Below are positions 1 through 7,741 of a stretch of DNA of 60,339 bases, one piece after another. The position numbers and the translations under genes were made by a program. Source of the stretch: JBEKIK01 sp050013075 (GTDB lineage: Bacteria; Planctomycetota; Planctomycetia; Pirellulales; Thermoguttaceae); NCBI GenBank assembly GCA_050013075.1, contig JBEKFZ010000016.1, positions 1 to 60,339 on the forward strand, written 5' to 3'. The notes under the pieces are model-generated. The model saw only the letters and a list, made by a program, of their open reading frames with translations. It ran no database searches and had not been told where the DNA came from. Positions within the stretch are counted from its first letter, which is position 1. Every line of letters begins with the position of its first letter.

Positions 1-849
1 GCCAACGAAGGAAAGATTCGCAAGGTGGCGGCGGCCGCAAAAATCGAACTGGCCGCCCCGGACGTGATCTATCAGGTGACCGGGGCGCCCGTGGGATTCG
101 CCGGGCCGGTGGGCATGAAACAAAAAATCCCCATCTTCGCCGACCGCGACATCCAGGCAATGGTAAATGTCGTGGTTGGCGCAAACCAGGCCGACGCCCA
201 CCTGATGGGCGTAAACCTGAATCGCGATTTCCAGGTCGATCGATTCGCCGATCTGCGAAAGGCCGTCAACGGCGATCCATGCCCGCGGTGCAGCGCGAAA
301 TTGGCCTTGCAACATGCCATCGAGATCGGGCACGTGTTCAAGCTGGGTACGAAATACTCCGAGGCCCTTAACGCACGATTTCTCGATTCCGCAGAGCAAT
401 TAAAGCCCATTATCATGGGCTGTTACGGCATCGGCGTGAACCGCATTCTTGCCGCCCTGATCGAGACCAACCACGACGAAAACGGCATTATCTGGTCCAT
501 GGCCCTGGCCCCGTACGAAGTGCTGCTGGTGCCCGTGAAGGTCCCGGACGAGCCCTCGATGAAAGCCGCCAAACAACTTCACGACGAACTTGCCGCCGCC
601 GGGATCGACGTGCTTTTGGACGACCGCGATTGCCGCGCGGGAGTAAAGTTCAAGGACGCCGACCTGCTGGGCATTCCGCTAAGGGTGGTTATCGGCGAGC
701 GCGGCCTGAAACAGGGCAAACTGGAAATGAAATGGCGTTGGGAAAAGGACGCCCAGATGATCGATCTCGACGGCGCCGCCAAAACCCTCGCCGACCTTGT
801 CCGCCTCGAACGCAAGGACAATGCCCGGTTTCACAATCGGCAAAAATAA
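1..849 (+). CDS. proS: Prolyl-tRNA synthetase, C-terminal part (5' end outside window)
   Basis: The open frame runs in from base 1, so only the 3' part of the gene is here. ProS charges tRNA-Pro with proline in the cytoplasm. The visible part holds the end of the YbaK-like editing insertion (GFAGPVG, then the VVGANQADAHLMGVN stretch), the bacterial-type segment GHVFKLGTKYSEAL, class II motif 3 as GCYGIGVNR, and the C-terminal anticodon-binding domain (APYEVLLVPVK through VVIGERGL). Class II motifs 1 and 2 must lie upstream of the window. A GTG at base 25 is an internal valine codon, not a start. The frame stays open to a normal stop with no sign of damage. Confidence 0.95.
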   Translation, partial: ANEGKIRKVAAAAKIELAAPDVIYQVTGAPVGFAGPVGMKQKIPIFADRDIQAMVNVVVGANQADAHLMGVNLNRDFQVDRFADLRKAVNGDPCPRCSAKLALQHAIEIGHVFKLGTKYSEALNARFLDSAEQLKPIIMGCYGIGVNRILAALIETNHDENGIIWSMALAPYEVLLVPVKVPDEPSMKAAKQLHDELAAAGIDVLLDDRDCRAGVKFKDADLLGIPLRVVIGERGLKQGKLEMKWRWEKDAQMIDLDGAAKTLADLVRLERKDNARFHNRQK

Positions 850-869
850 CTGGCGGAGGCCCGGAATTG

Positions 870-954
870 ATATTTAGCCCGCCATGAATACACGGCGGGT
901 TATCGATATGACTACCAGTCAAGACCCCGAGTGTATTCACCCGGGGCTAAATAT
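870..954. repeat. Inverted repeat with GTGTATTCA and GGGCTAAATAT arms
   Basis: ATATTTAGCCC (870-880) and TGAATACAC (885-893) are answered by GTGTATTCA (931-939) and GGGCTAAATAT (944-954). One arm of the same family recurs at 57445-57467, and a weak copy (TGAATACTCGGCGGGT) near 43840. It looks like a dispersed intergenic palindromic element between proS and the DUF4416 gene. Confidence 0.75.
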
Positions 955-969
955 GTTGGATATCATTTC

Positions 970-1506
970 ATGGGCCAACCGACTATTCATTCTCCCGCAT
1001 TGCTCTTGCTGGCCGCGTTTAGTCGGTATGAGGAGGCTTTGCAGTGGGCCAAACAACGGGCGGAGGCCCAGTGGGGACCGATTGAATTGGAAAGCCCGGC
1101 CTTTGAGTTCTCCGAAACGGAATACTACACATCGACCATGGGCCCGGGCTTGAAAAAAGTCTTTTTCGCTTTACAACGGCCGTTCGATCCGGCCGACCTG
1201 GTGGATGTCAAGTTGCTGAGCAACGCTTGGGAAGACGAATACGCCGCCTTGGCAATGCATCCGGAGCACCGCCCGCTTAATCTCGATCCCGGCTACATCA
1301 CGCTGGGCAAGTTGATTTTGGCCTCGACCAAGGATTTCGCACACCGCATATATTTGAATCGCGGCATATACGCCGAAGTCACGCTCTATTACAAGCGCCA
1401 ATGCTGGCAGCACCACGATTGCACCTTCGCCGACTATCGTCGCGAAGATTATCAGCGGTTTTTTACCCTATGCCGCGAAACGCTCCATCGCCGGTTGCGG
1501 AAATAA
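970..1506 (+). CDS. DUF4416 family protein
   Basis: A 178-residue protein of the DUF4416 family, whose function is not known. Recognition rests on the segment with ETEYY and MGPGLKKVFF, then LNLDPGYI, LASTKDFAHRIYL and GIYAEVTL, in the family order. I chose the ATG at 970 because the family normally begins shortly before its first hydrophobic strand. An in-frame ATG at 931 would add 13 residues that lie inside the preceding inverted repeat. The gene follows proS in the same direction, with the repeat between them. No catalytic residues can be named. Confidence 0.8.
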   Translation: MGQPTIHSPALLLLAAFSRYEEALQWAKQRAEAQWGPIELESPAFEFSETEYYTSTMGPGLKKVFFALQRPFDPADLVDVKLLSNAWEDEYAALAMHPEHRPLNLDPGYITLGKLILASTKDFAHRIYLNRGIYAEVTLYYKRQCWQHHDCTFADYRREDYQRFFTLCRETLHRRLRK

Positions 1507-1723
1507 TTGTAGACAGCACATGAAAGTAGACCGCACACTCCGTGTGCGGGACAGGCACACTAAATGCGCGTGAAATTTTCGATTCTGCGTCATCATGGCC
1601 ACAGTCCGTAGGGTGCCTGAAATGCACCATCAGCTACAGATTGTGGTGCGTTTCACGCACCCTACAAAAAATCACAACCTCGCCGTGTGCGGAATCGGCA
1701 CACGGAGTGTGCCGACTACAATT
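1505..1723. repeat. Composite intergenic repeat with nested hairpins
   Basis: AATTGTAG (1505-1512) pairs with CTACAATT (1716-1723). Inside are the hairpin CCGCACAC/GTGTGCGG (1531-1549), a pair CCGTGTGC/GCACACGG (1683-1705), and in the centre an element with arms at 1608-1628 and 1645-1665 (GTAGGGTGC... and ...GCACCCTAC). The central element recurs at 25796-25853, so one repeat family seems to sit inside another. It lies between the convergent DUF4416 and GH78 genes. Confidence 0.75.
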
Positions 1724-1732
1724 GCGATTTTA

Positions 1733-4489
1733 TTAATTTTCGGGCCACTCGAAAGAATATTCCCCCGAACCGACTGTGAACACGACCTGAGCGGGTTCCT
1801 GACTGACTAACTTCACATCTGCCGATTGACTCACCGGTTTGCCTCCTTCATTTACAAGCGTGTTATCCTTGACTGGAATACAGACCGATGCGCCGGCATT
1901 AGCGGGAATAATCACTTGCATCGAGCACTGCTTACCCTGGCGTTTCCACTCGCACGCAATCCGGCCTATAATCGACTGATATGAAGCCTTAACCCATTCA
2001 ATATCGGGGCAAAAGTAGGGGCGGATCACGATCCGCTGCGGGTCGTTTTTGGAAAAATCAACTTGAATTCCGCCCAATTCGCTATAAAACCACTCCTCGA
2101 TATGCCCGAGCATGAAGTGATTTTGCGATGCGCCGCGAGTCGGGCCGTCCCAGGCCTCGGTCAAGGCGGTCGCGCCGTGTTCGATTTGGTATCCGTAACT
2201 CGGATGATCTTTACGTGAAGCCATATCGTAGATCACGTCCGATCGGTCCGCTTGGGCCAGGGCCTTAAGCACATAATGATGGCCCACGTCGCCCGCCGTG
2301 GTATGATTGCCGTGGTCGCGAATGTCCTTGACCAGCCGATCGACAATCGCCTGCCGTGAATCGGGATCGACCAGCCCCAAGACCAGGGGCATTGCCAGGG
2401 CTGTCTGGCTGCCTGTGGAGTAGTTCTTTTCCTGGCTATCAAAAAACTTCTGGTTGAATGCGTCCAGGATTTCCGCCGACAGATCGCGGTATTTTGCGGC
2501 ATCGGCGGTTTTTCCCAAGCGCTGGGCCGTTTCGGACAAAATGACCGCGTCTCGATAATAAGTGGCCGTTGCCGTAACAGCGATGGGAGTCAATTGTGCC
2601 TGCCCGGGCCCCTTTGGGCCGATATCATACCAATCGCCCAAGCCGTAGTTGAGAATATGTCCTTGGGCCCTGGCGCCCAGATAATCCAGGTAGCGTTGCA
2701 TCATGGAATAATTTTTTTCCAGGATTTGAAGGTCTCCGTAATATTGGTAGGCCAACCAAAGCGAGATGATTGAAGCGCTTCCCCACTCGGGCGAATCGCG
2801 AAATCCACCCTGGAAAACTGTGTATTCCGGCGCGATGTCGGGCACCAGGCCGTTTTCGAGTTGGGCCTCGGCCATGTCCTGGGCGATCTTTCGATACAAC
2901 GGCAATACATCGTAGTTGCACATCACGCCCGGGCCGTTCAAATAACTCTCCTCCAACCAGCCCAGCTTTTCGCGGTGCGGACAATCGGTAAGCACGCTCT
3001 TCATATTGCTGATTATGGCCCAGTTGATAATCTCATGGATGCGATTGAACAATGGATTCGAGCACTCGAAAACTCCGGCCGTTCGCACGTCGGGATAAAG
3101 CACCTGCCCTTCCAGATCCTCGATAACCGGGGTTCCATCCGTTGCGGATGCGTCTTTGGGGGCCGCGCCTTGGACCTGAACCCATCGGAATCCGTAATAA
3201 CTAAAACGAGGCGCCCATTCTTCGCGGCCTTCGCCCTTAAGCGTGTACTGGAAATAGGCCGGACGGCCCGAGGAAGATTGGTTGACCTGTCCGTTCGATA
3301 GAAGTTCGCCCGGCACAAGACGCACCGTCGCGCCTTTTGGACCGCTTAGGACAATCCGCGGCCAACCGGAAAAGTTCTGGCCCAGATCGTATAGCCAACC
3401 GTCTTTGATTTTTTGGGGCGGTCCGACGGGTTTGACGGTCTTCATGACTTTCATGGCTGGAATCATCTGTGCGCGTAAAATCCCGCCCGGGCCATTGACT
3501 ACTGAGACCGGTTTCCATATTTCACTTTCCGAACTTTCCGAAAAACCGGGCCGATCCCATCCGGGCCGTTCCAGCCGGGCGTCGTAATCCTCGCCGCCAT
3601 AAGCCCCGGAAAACACGATGGGCCCTGGAGCGCATGTCCAGGATTCATCCGTGACAACTTGGGACTTTGACCCGTCGGCATAAAGAATGTCCAATTGGAC
3701 GATCGCCTTGGGCCGGCCGAACGACCAAACGCCTTTGGTATAGCGTTTGCCTTTTTCCACGTTGTACATGCCGTTGCCAAGCATCAATCCCAAGACATTC
3801 CCGCCTTGTTTCAGCGAGGCCGTAAGATCATAAGTAGTGTAAAGGCAGGATTTGCGGTAGTCCGTCCAGCCCGGATCCAGAACATTGTCGCCGACCTTGG
3901 CGCCATTCAGGCGCAGTTCGTATTGTCCCAATCCGCAGACATGGGCTTCCGCTCGCCGGACGGGCTTTTCGACCGCGAATTCCTTGCGGAATATCGGCAT
4001 GGCATTGCCCGAGTCTTGGCCGATCCATTTGCCATGCCAGTCGTCGGCTTGGAGCAATCCCATTGTCCACGTCGATGGCGAACTCCATGCTCCGATCCGG
4101 CCTTGGGCGTCCCAAACTCGCACCTTCCAATAGCAGGCCTGGCAGGACTGAAGGTTTTTGCCGCCATATTCCACATGAATGGATTGTTGTGACGTAACTT
4201 TTCCGCTGTCCCAAAGATTGCCTTCGTCGCCGGCGAGTTTTTCCAACGAAGATGCGACCAAAATTTGATAGGCCGTCTGCTTTTGGCCCCGGGCAATTTG
4301 CCCCGCGCCTTTAGCAGACTCGAAGTTCCAACTCAATCGGGGTTTGACGGCGTCGATGCCCAAGGGATTTTCCAAATTCTCGCAACGCAGGCCGGTGGGC
4401 CGCAAATCGGTTTCCGCTTCCGCGGCACAAACAGCGCCCGAACCGATTGCCGAACAGGCAATTAAGAGCATTATTTTCAATAGCGGCAT
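1733..4489 (-). CDS. Secreted alpha-L-rhamnosidase, GH78 family
   Basis: An exported 918-residue enzyme expected to release terminal alpha-L-rhamnose from pectin side chains or other rhamnosides. The start at 4489 has a strong AAGGAGG site seven bases upstream; a longer frame to 4534 lacks this. A signal peptide (MPLLKIMLLIACSAIGSGAVCA) is followed by the GH78 order: the N-terminal sandwich (PTGLRCENLENPLGID, PRLSW), the CBM67-like rhamnose-binding region (AEAHVCGLGQYELRLNG and VLDPGWTDYRK), then an alpha/alpha barrel with DCPHREKLGWLEES, GLGDW and ATALTEAWDG, where the family's catalytic acids lie. It is monocistronic and faces away from the pectin cluster at 14.6-25.8 kb, but its substrate fits that cluster and the GH106 enzyme there. 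Confidence 0.92.
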   Translation of the reverse strand: MPLLKIMLLIACSAIGSGAVCAAEAETDLRPTGLRCENLENPLGIDAVKPRLSWNFESAKGAGQIARGQKQTAYQILVASSLEKLAGDEGNLWDSGKVTSQQSIHVEYGGKNLQSCQACYWKVRVWDAQGRIGAWSSPSTWTMGLLQADDWHGKWIGQDSGNAMPIFRKEFAVEKPVRRAEAHVCGLGQYELRLNGAKVGDNVLDPGWTDYRKSCLYTTYDLTASLKQGGNVLGLMLGNGMYNVEKGKRYTKGVWSFGRPKAIVQLDILYADGSKSQVVTDESWTCAPGPIVFSGAYGGEDYDARLERPGWDRPGFSESSESEIWKPVSVVNGPGGILRAQMIPAMKVMKTVKPVGPPQKIKDGWLYDLGQNFSGWPRIVLSGPKGATVRLVPGELLSNGQVNQSSSGRPAYFQYTLKGEGREEWAPRFSYYGFRWVQVQGAAPKDASATDGTPVIEDLEGQVLYPDVRTAGVFECSNPLFNRIHEIINWAIISNMKSVLTDCPHREKLGWLEESYLNGPGVMCNYDVLPLYRKIAQDMAEAQLENGLVPDIAPEYTVFQGGFRDSPEWGSASIISLWLAYQYYGDLQILEKNYSMMQRYLDYLGARAQGHILNYGLGDWYDIGPKGPGQAQLTPIAVTATATYYRDAVILSETAQRLGKTADAAKYRDLSAEILDAFNQKFFDSQEKNYSTGSQTALAMPLVLGLVDPDSRQAIVDRLVKDIRDHGNHTTAGDVGHHYVLKALAQADRSDVIYDMASRKDHPSYGYQIEHGATALTEAWDGPTRGASQNHFMLGHIEEWFYSELGGIQVDFSKNDPQRIVIRPYFCPDIEWVKASYQSIIGRIACEWKRQGKQCSMQVIIPANAGASVCIPVKDNTLVNEGGKPVSQSADVKLVSQEPAQVVFTVGSGEYSFEWPEN

Positions 4490-4662
4490 TTGAACCTCCT
4501 TTTTGCAACTCAAACCATTTACGTTATTATTCATTTTATAATATCGCCGGCGTAAAGTATACTTGATTGCTTCCCTTTATTTGACCGGACTATTCTTATA
4601 TTCCACACGACTTTATTTACCTGAGTATAAAATTTACGATAAACCACATATCATTACCTCAA

Positions 4663-4751
4663 TTCACCACGAAAACACGAAAGGACGAAAAAAGAAAAAA
4701 ACTTATAGGCTTATATTTTGTAATTTCGTTATTTCGTATTTTCGTGGTGAA
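4663..4751. repeat. Inverted repeat with CACCACGAAAACACGAAA arms
   Basis: A 20-base arm at 4663-4682 (core CACCACGAAAACACGAAA) is nearly answered by 4732-4751 (core TTTCGTATTTTCGTGGTG) across an AT-rich loop. The motif is a common intergenic repeat in many bacterial genomes. It lies in the gap 4490-5186, which otherwise holds only the short ORF at 4833-5000. Confidence 0.8.
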
Positions 4752-4832
4752 AATACTTATTTTACTTGGAGTCGTTGTCGTTTTCATTGCAAACCGCTAA
4801 ATAGTTGCTAAAATTGCGTCTTTCTAATAGCC

Positions 4833-5000
4833 ATGAAAACTTTTTTTGCATTTTTTTTGGCCGTGGTATTGGGTATCGCGCTAGGCGTGGCAACGGCCTC
4901 ATGGCGTATTGCCCGGTCGCCTTGGGACGGCAATCCGCCGGTTTTAAGCGGCCCGGCATCGGTCAATCCGTCTTCACGGTCTGGACAACCGATGCCCTAA
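4833..5000 (+). CDS. Short membrane or signal-peptide ORF, possibly a truncated gene
   Basis: An ATG-initiated frame of 55 residues. It begins MKTFFAFFLAVVLGIALGVA, a clear signal peptide or membrane anchor, and continues SWRIARSPWDGNPPVL to GQPMP before TAA. Codon use is GC-rich like the neighbouring genes, then composition turns AT-rich exactly at the stop. The N-terminus resembles what I recall of planctomycete exported DUF1573 proteins, but that domain is absent, so a truncated remnant is likelier than a complete small protein. It precedes the cytochrome lipoprotein by 186 bases. No function can be assigned. Confidence 0.45.
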   Translation: MKTFFAFFLAVVLGIALGVATASWRIARSPWDGNPPVLSGPASVNPSSRSGQPMP

Positions 5001-5186
5001 TCAATCAAATAATTACCCCTAACGGGCCGTATGTTGGGAATTGGTCTTCAATCAGATATGGGTTAATTAGCCTGCTATCGGACAGTTCGTAAAACCGGGA
5101 TTGCTTTACCGAGCATTTCAGCAGAGAATCCCCATTAAGATCAAGGGGGCAGCGGGAAAAACAATAAAATTTATCATTTTCTTGCC

Positions 5187-7136
5187 ATGTCAAAAACACC
5201 TTTGTTTCATGTAGTGCTACTATCATCATTATGTGGAATTCTCCTTATCTCTTCAGGTTGTTGGGGCTCAAGGGATAATGATTTAGAAGCAAGATCTACC
5301 GCCGCCGAGTCTGCCGCGCAGCGCCGTCCGGTTGTTGTACGGGAATCTTCTCCTGCCGAACCGGCAAAAATACCCCAAAATCCGCCGGCTCAATTGCTGA
5401 CGCCCGTAAAACAAACAGAATTTACGCCCCCGATCCAAGGGATCGCGGGGCCTTTAGACTCAAAGGCCGACGCGCCTCGGATCAACGAGACGCAGTTGTC
5501 GCTCATTGCCGTGGAACCGGGCGCGCGAAACGGCGATCAACCGATTGCCCAGGGAAACGAGCCGATAAATCCGTTACGTTCGCCCGATCAGCCCGGGCCC
5601 GCTCGGATCTTGGATTCTTCGACCAAACCCGGCGATCGGTCTGATGCTTCGCTTCTCCCAAAAACGGAAACGCCGCCCAATGTCCAATTGCGCCCCAAAA
5701 ATAAACTCACCGACGTTCCCTTCGACCCGGTCAAAGAGAACGGTCCCATTTTTGTCGGCTGGCCCAAACCCAAGCTTGCGCTGGTCATTACCGGAGTCAT
5801 TGAAGGATACATCGAGCCTTGCGGTTGTGCGGGCATTGACCGCATGAAAGGCGGCATGAGTCGGCGGCTTACGCTATTTAAAGATGATCTTCGCCAGCGA
5901 GGCTGGCCCGTGGTCGGCTTGGACGTCGGCGGATTGGCCAACGGTTTTGGCCGGGAAGCGGAAATTAAATTTCAAACCCTGGTCGAGGCAATGCGCAAAA
6001 CAGGCTACGATGCCATAGCCCTGGGCGCGTCCGAGTTGCACCTGCCCGCCGGCGAAATCGCCGCCGCGGCCGCCAACCTCAACGGCCAACAAAGCCCCTT
6101 TGTTTCCGCCAACGTCGGACTGTTCGGCTTCGACTCGGGCATGACCTCCGCTTACCGCATCATTAAAAGCGGAGGCATGAGGATCGGCGTCACCTCGGTG
6201 CTGGGCAAAACATACCAAAAAGAAATCAAAAATAATGAAATCGAGATGCTCGATCCGGAGGCGGCCATCCAAAAAATCCTCCCCAAATTGAAACAACAAG
6301 CCGATTATCTGGTCCTTCTCGCCCATGCCACAAAGGACGAAACAATCGCCTTGGCCAGGAAATTTCCGGATTTTAACCTGGTAGTGACCTCCGACGGTCA
6401 GCCCGAGCCGCCGGATAAATTGCAAAAATTCAAGGACATGAAAACGCTTTATATCGAGGTAGGACACAAGGGAACGCACGCAATAGTGTTGGGATTCTAC
6501 GACGAGCCGCAAAAAACAGTCCGCTATCAGAGCGTGCCCCTGGATTCCCGGTTCAAGGCTTCGCCGGAAATGAAATTGCTGATGGCCGCGTATCAGGACC
6601 AACTAAAGGCCCTGGGTTTTGCCGGACTGGGCCTGCGTGCGGCCCCGCAACCACAAAAGGAGACCAACGGCAAATTCGTCGGCTCGGCGAAGTGCGAATC
6701 CTGCCACGAGGAATCTTACGCTATATGGAAAAAAAGCCTTCACTCTAAAGCATACGATACCCTGGTAAAACTCGATCCCCCGCGGAATTTCGATCCCGAG
6801 TGCGTTAGTTGCCACGTTGTCGGCTGGAATCCCGCAAACTTCTTCCCCTATGAAGGCGGATTTGAGAGCAAGGAAAAAACGCCAAAACTCACCGACGTGG
6901 GCTGCGAATCCTGCCATGGCCCGGGCGAAAAACACGTGGCCGCCGAATCTGGCAGCAGCGAGGCCCTCATGCAAAAATTTCGCATAGCGGTACGGCTGAC
7001 CAAAGCCGACGCAAAAAAATCCTTCTGCGTCTCCTGTCACGATGGCGACAACAGCCCGGATTTCAAATTTGAAACCTACTGGCCCCTGGTGGAACACTAC
7101 GAAACAAGCAAGCCGGATGCTAATGGCCAAAAATGA
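5187..7136 (+). CDS. Lipoprotein: phosphoesterase-like domain fused to a tetrahaem cytochrome c
   Basis: A 649-residue exported lipoprotein. The signal peptide ends in the lipobox ISSGC, then a Pro/Gln-rich linker of about 150 residues leads to a domain (from about 190) resembling 5'-nucleotidase or calcineurin-like phosphoesterases (LALVITGVIEGYIEPCGCAG, GLDVGGLANG, YDAIALGASELHL). The C-terminal part carries four CxxCH haem-binding motifs at about residues 503, 539, 573 and 614 (CESCH, CVSCH, CESCH, CVSCH), of the cytochrome c-554/c-prime type. It should sit on the membrane facing the periplasm and carry electrons; the electron partner is not visible. Several metal ligands of true phosphoesterases are not obvious, so catalysis by the first domain is uncertain. 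Confidence 0.85.
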   Translation: MSKTPLFHVVLLSSLCGILLISSGCWGSRDNDLEARSTAAESAAQRRPVVVRESSPAEPAKIPQNPPAQLLTPVKQTEFTPPIQGIAGPLDSKADAPRINETQLSLIAVEPGARNGDQPIAQGNEPINPLRSPDQPGPARILDSSTKPGDRSDASLLPKTETPPNVQLRPKNKLTDVPFDPVKENGPIFVGWPKPKLALVITGVIEGYIEPCGCAGIDRMKGGMSRRLTLFKDDLRQRGWPVVGLDVGGLANGFGREAEIKFQTLVEAMRKTGYDAIALGASELHLPAGEIAAAAANLNGQQSPFVSANVGLFGFDSGMTSAYRIIKSGGMRIGVTSVLGKTYQKEIKNNEIEMLDPEAAIQKILPKLKQQADYLVLLAHATKDETIALARKFPDFNLVVTSDGQPEPPDKLQKFKDMKTLYIEVGHKGTHAIVLGFYDEPQKTVRYQSVPLDSRFKASPEMKLLMAAYQDQLKALGFAGLGLRAAPQPQKETNGKFVGSAKCESCHEESYAIWKKSLHSKAYDTLVKLDPPRNFDPECVSCHVVGWNPANFFPYEGGFESKEKTPKLTDVGCESCHGPGEKHVAAESGSSEALMQKFRIAVRLTKADAKKSFCVSCHDGDNSPDFKFETYWPLVEHYETSKPDANGQK

Positions 7137-7188
7137 GGAACATGAGGCGGAAATTACAAGGGGTGGGCGTTATCGGGAATTACGAGGG

Positions 7189-7272
7189 GTGGGCAGTTTA
7201 CTGCCCACTTTATTTTCCTCCGCGTTTAGCCCACTATGTTGGGGCAGCAGTTAAACTGCTGCCCCAACATAG
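7189..7272. repeat. Two adjacent near-perfect palindromes
   Basis: GTGGGCAGTTTACTGCCCAC occupies 7189-7208. At 7234-7272 a 39-base palindrome has 19-base arms around a single central A (left arm CTATGTTGGGGCAGCAGTT). The first belongs to the family also seen at 45112-45195 and 48863-48933. It lies between the cytochrome lipoprotein and dinD and could terminate transcription, although no clear T-run follows. Confidence 0.8.
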
Positions 7273-7366
7273 AAGACCGGCTGGCACCATGCGTAGCATA
7301 CTTGTGGCCGGAGCATGGATTTTCACAGTGCGGGAGAATGTTATCTGATCGAAAAGGGGGATCACA

Positions 7367-7741
7367 ATGCCCGAAGAAAAACTTCCCCAGGTTGGAGGCG
7401 TTGGTTTCGAGGACCTGAAAAAGACCAACGACTACGGGGCCGAGTATTGGAGTGCCCGCGACCTTCAACCGCTCTTGGGTTACAACCATTGGCGAAGCTT
7501 TGAAAAGGCCGTCCAAAAAGCTGTAACCTCTTGTGAGCAATCGGGTAACGACCCGGACCATCACTTTGCGCGCGCGCAAACCCATTGTTGGTGGGAAGGG
7601 AGTGGTTCAAGAAATTCCTGATTTCCAGATCTCTCGTTTCGCCTGTTACCTGATTGCCCAAAATGGCGATCCCCGCAAGCCGGAAATCGCCAGCGCCCAA
7701 AAATACTTCGCCATCCAGACCAGACGACAAGAGATGTCCGA
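7367..7741 (+). pseudogene. dinD: dinD (DNA-damage-inducible protein D), frameshifted and 3'-truncated
   Basis: The first frame, with a GGGGG ribosome site before ATG, encodes GVGFEDLKKTNDYGAEYW, SARDLQPLLGY and DPDHHFARA, then runs out at a stop at 7619-7621. The second frame continues the same family: KPIVGGKGVVQEIPDF, SRFACYLIAQNGDPRKPEIA and AQKYFAIQTRRQE. The switch falls at a (GC)5 run, 7568-7577; one more GC unit would join the frames as HHFARARKPIVGG. The C-terminal half of DinD is missing, and the homology stops at the 3' end of secDF. DinD belongs to the SOS-response set and contains a BRO-N-like domain. The gene is probably dead. Confidence 0.82.

Noticed and set aside
4563..4811. 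An 82-codon plus-strand frame
   Set aside because: Much of it is the translation of the CACCACGAAAACACG repeat (HHENTKGRKK), so it is repeat-derived.
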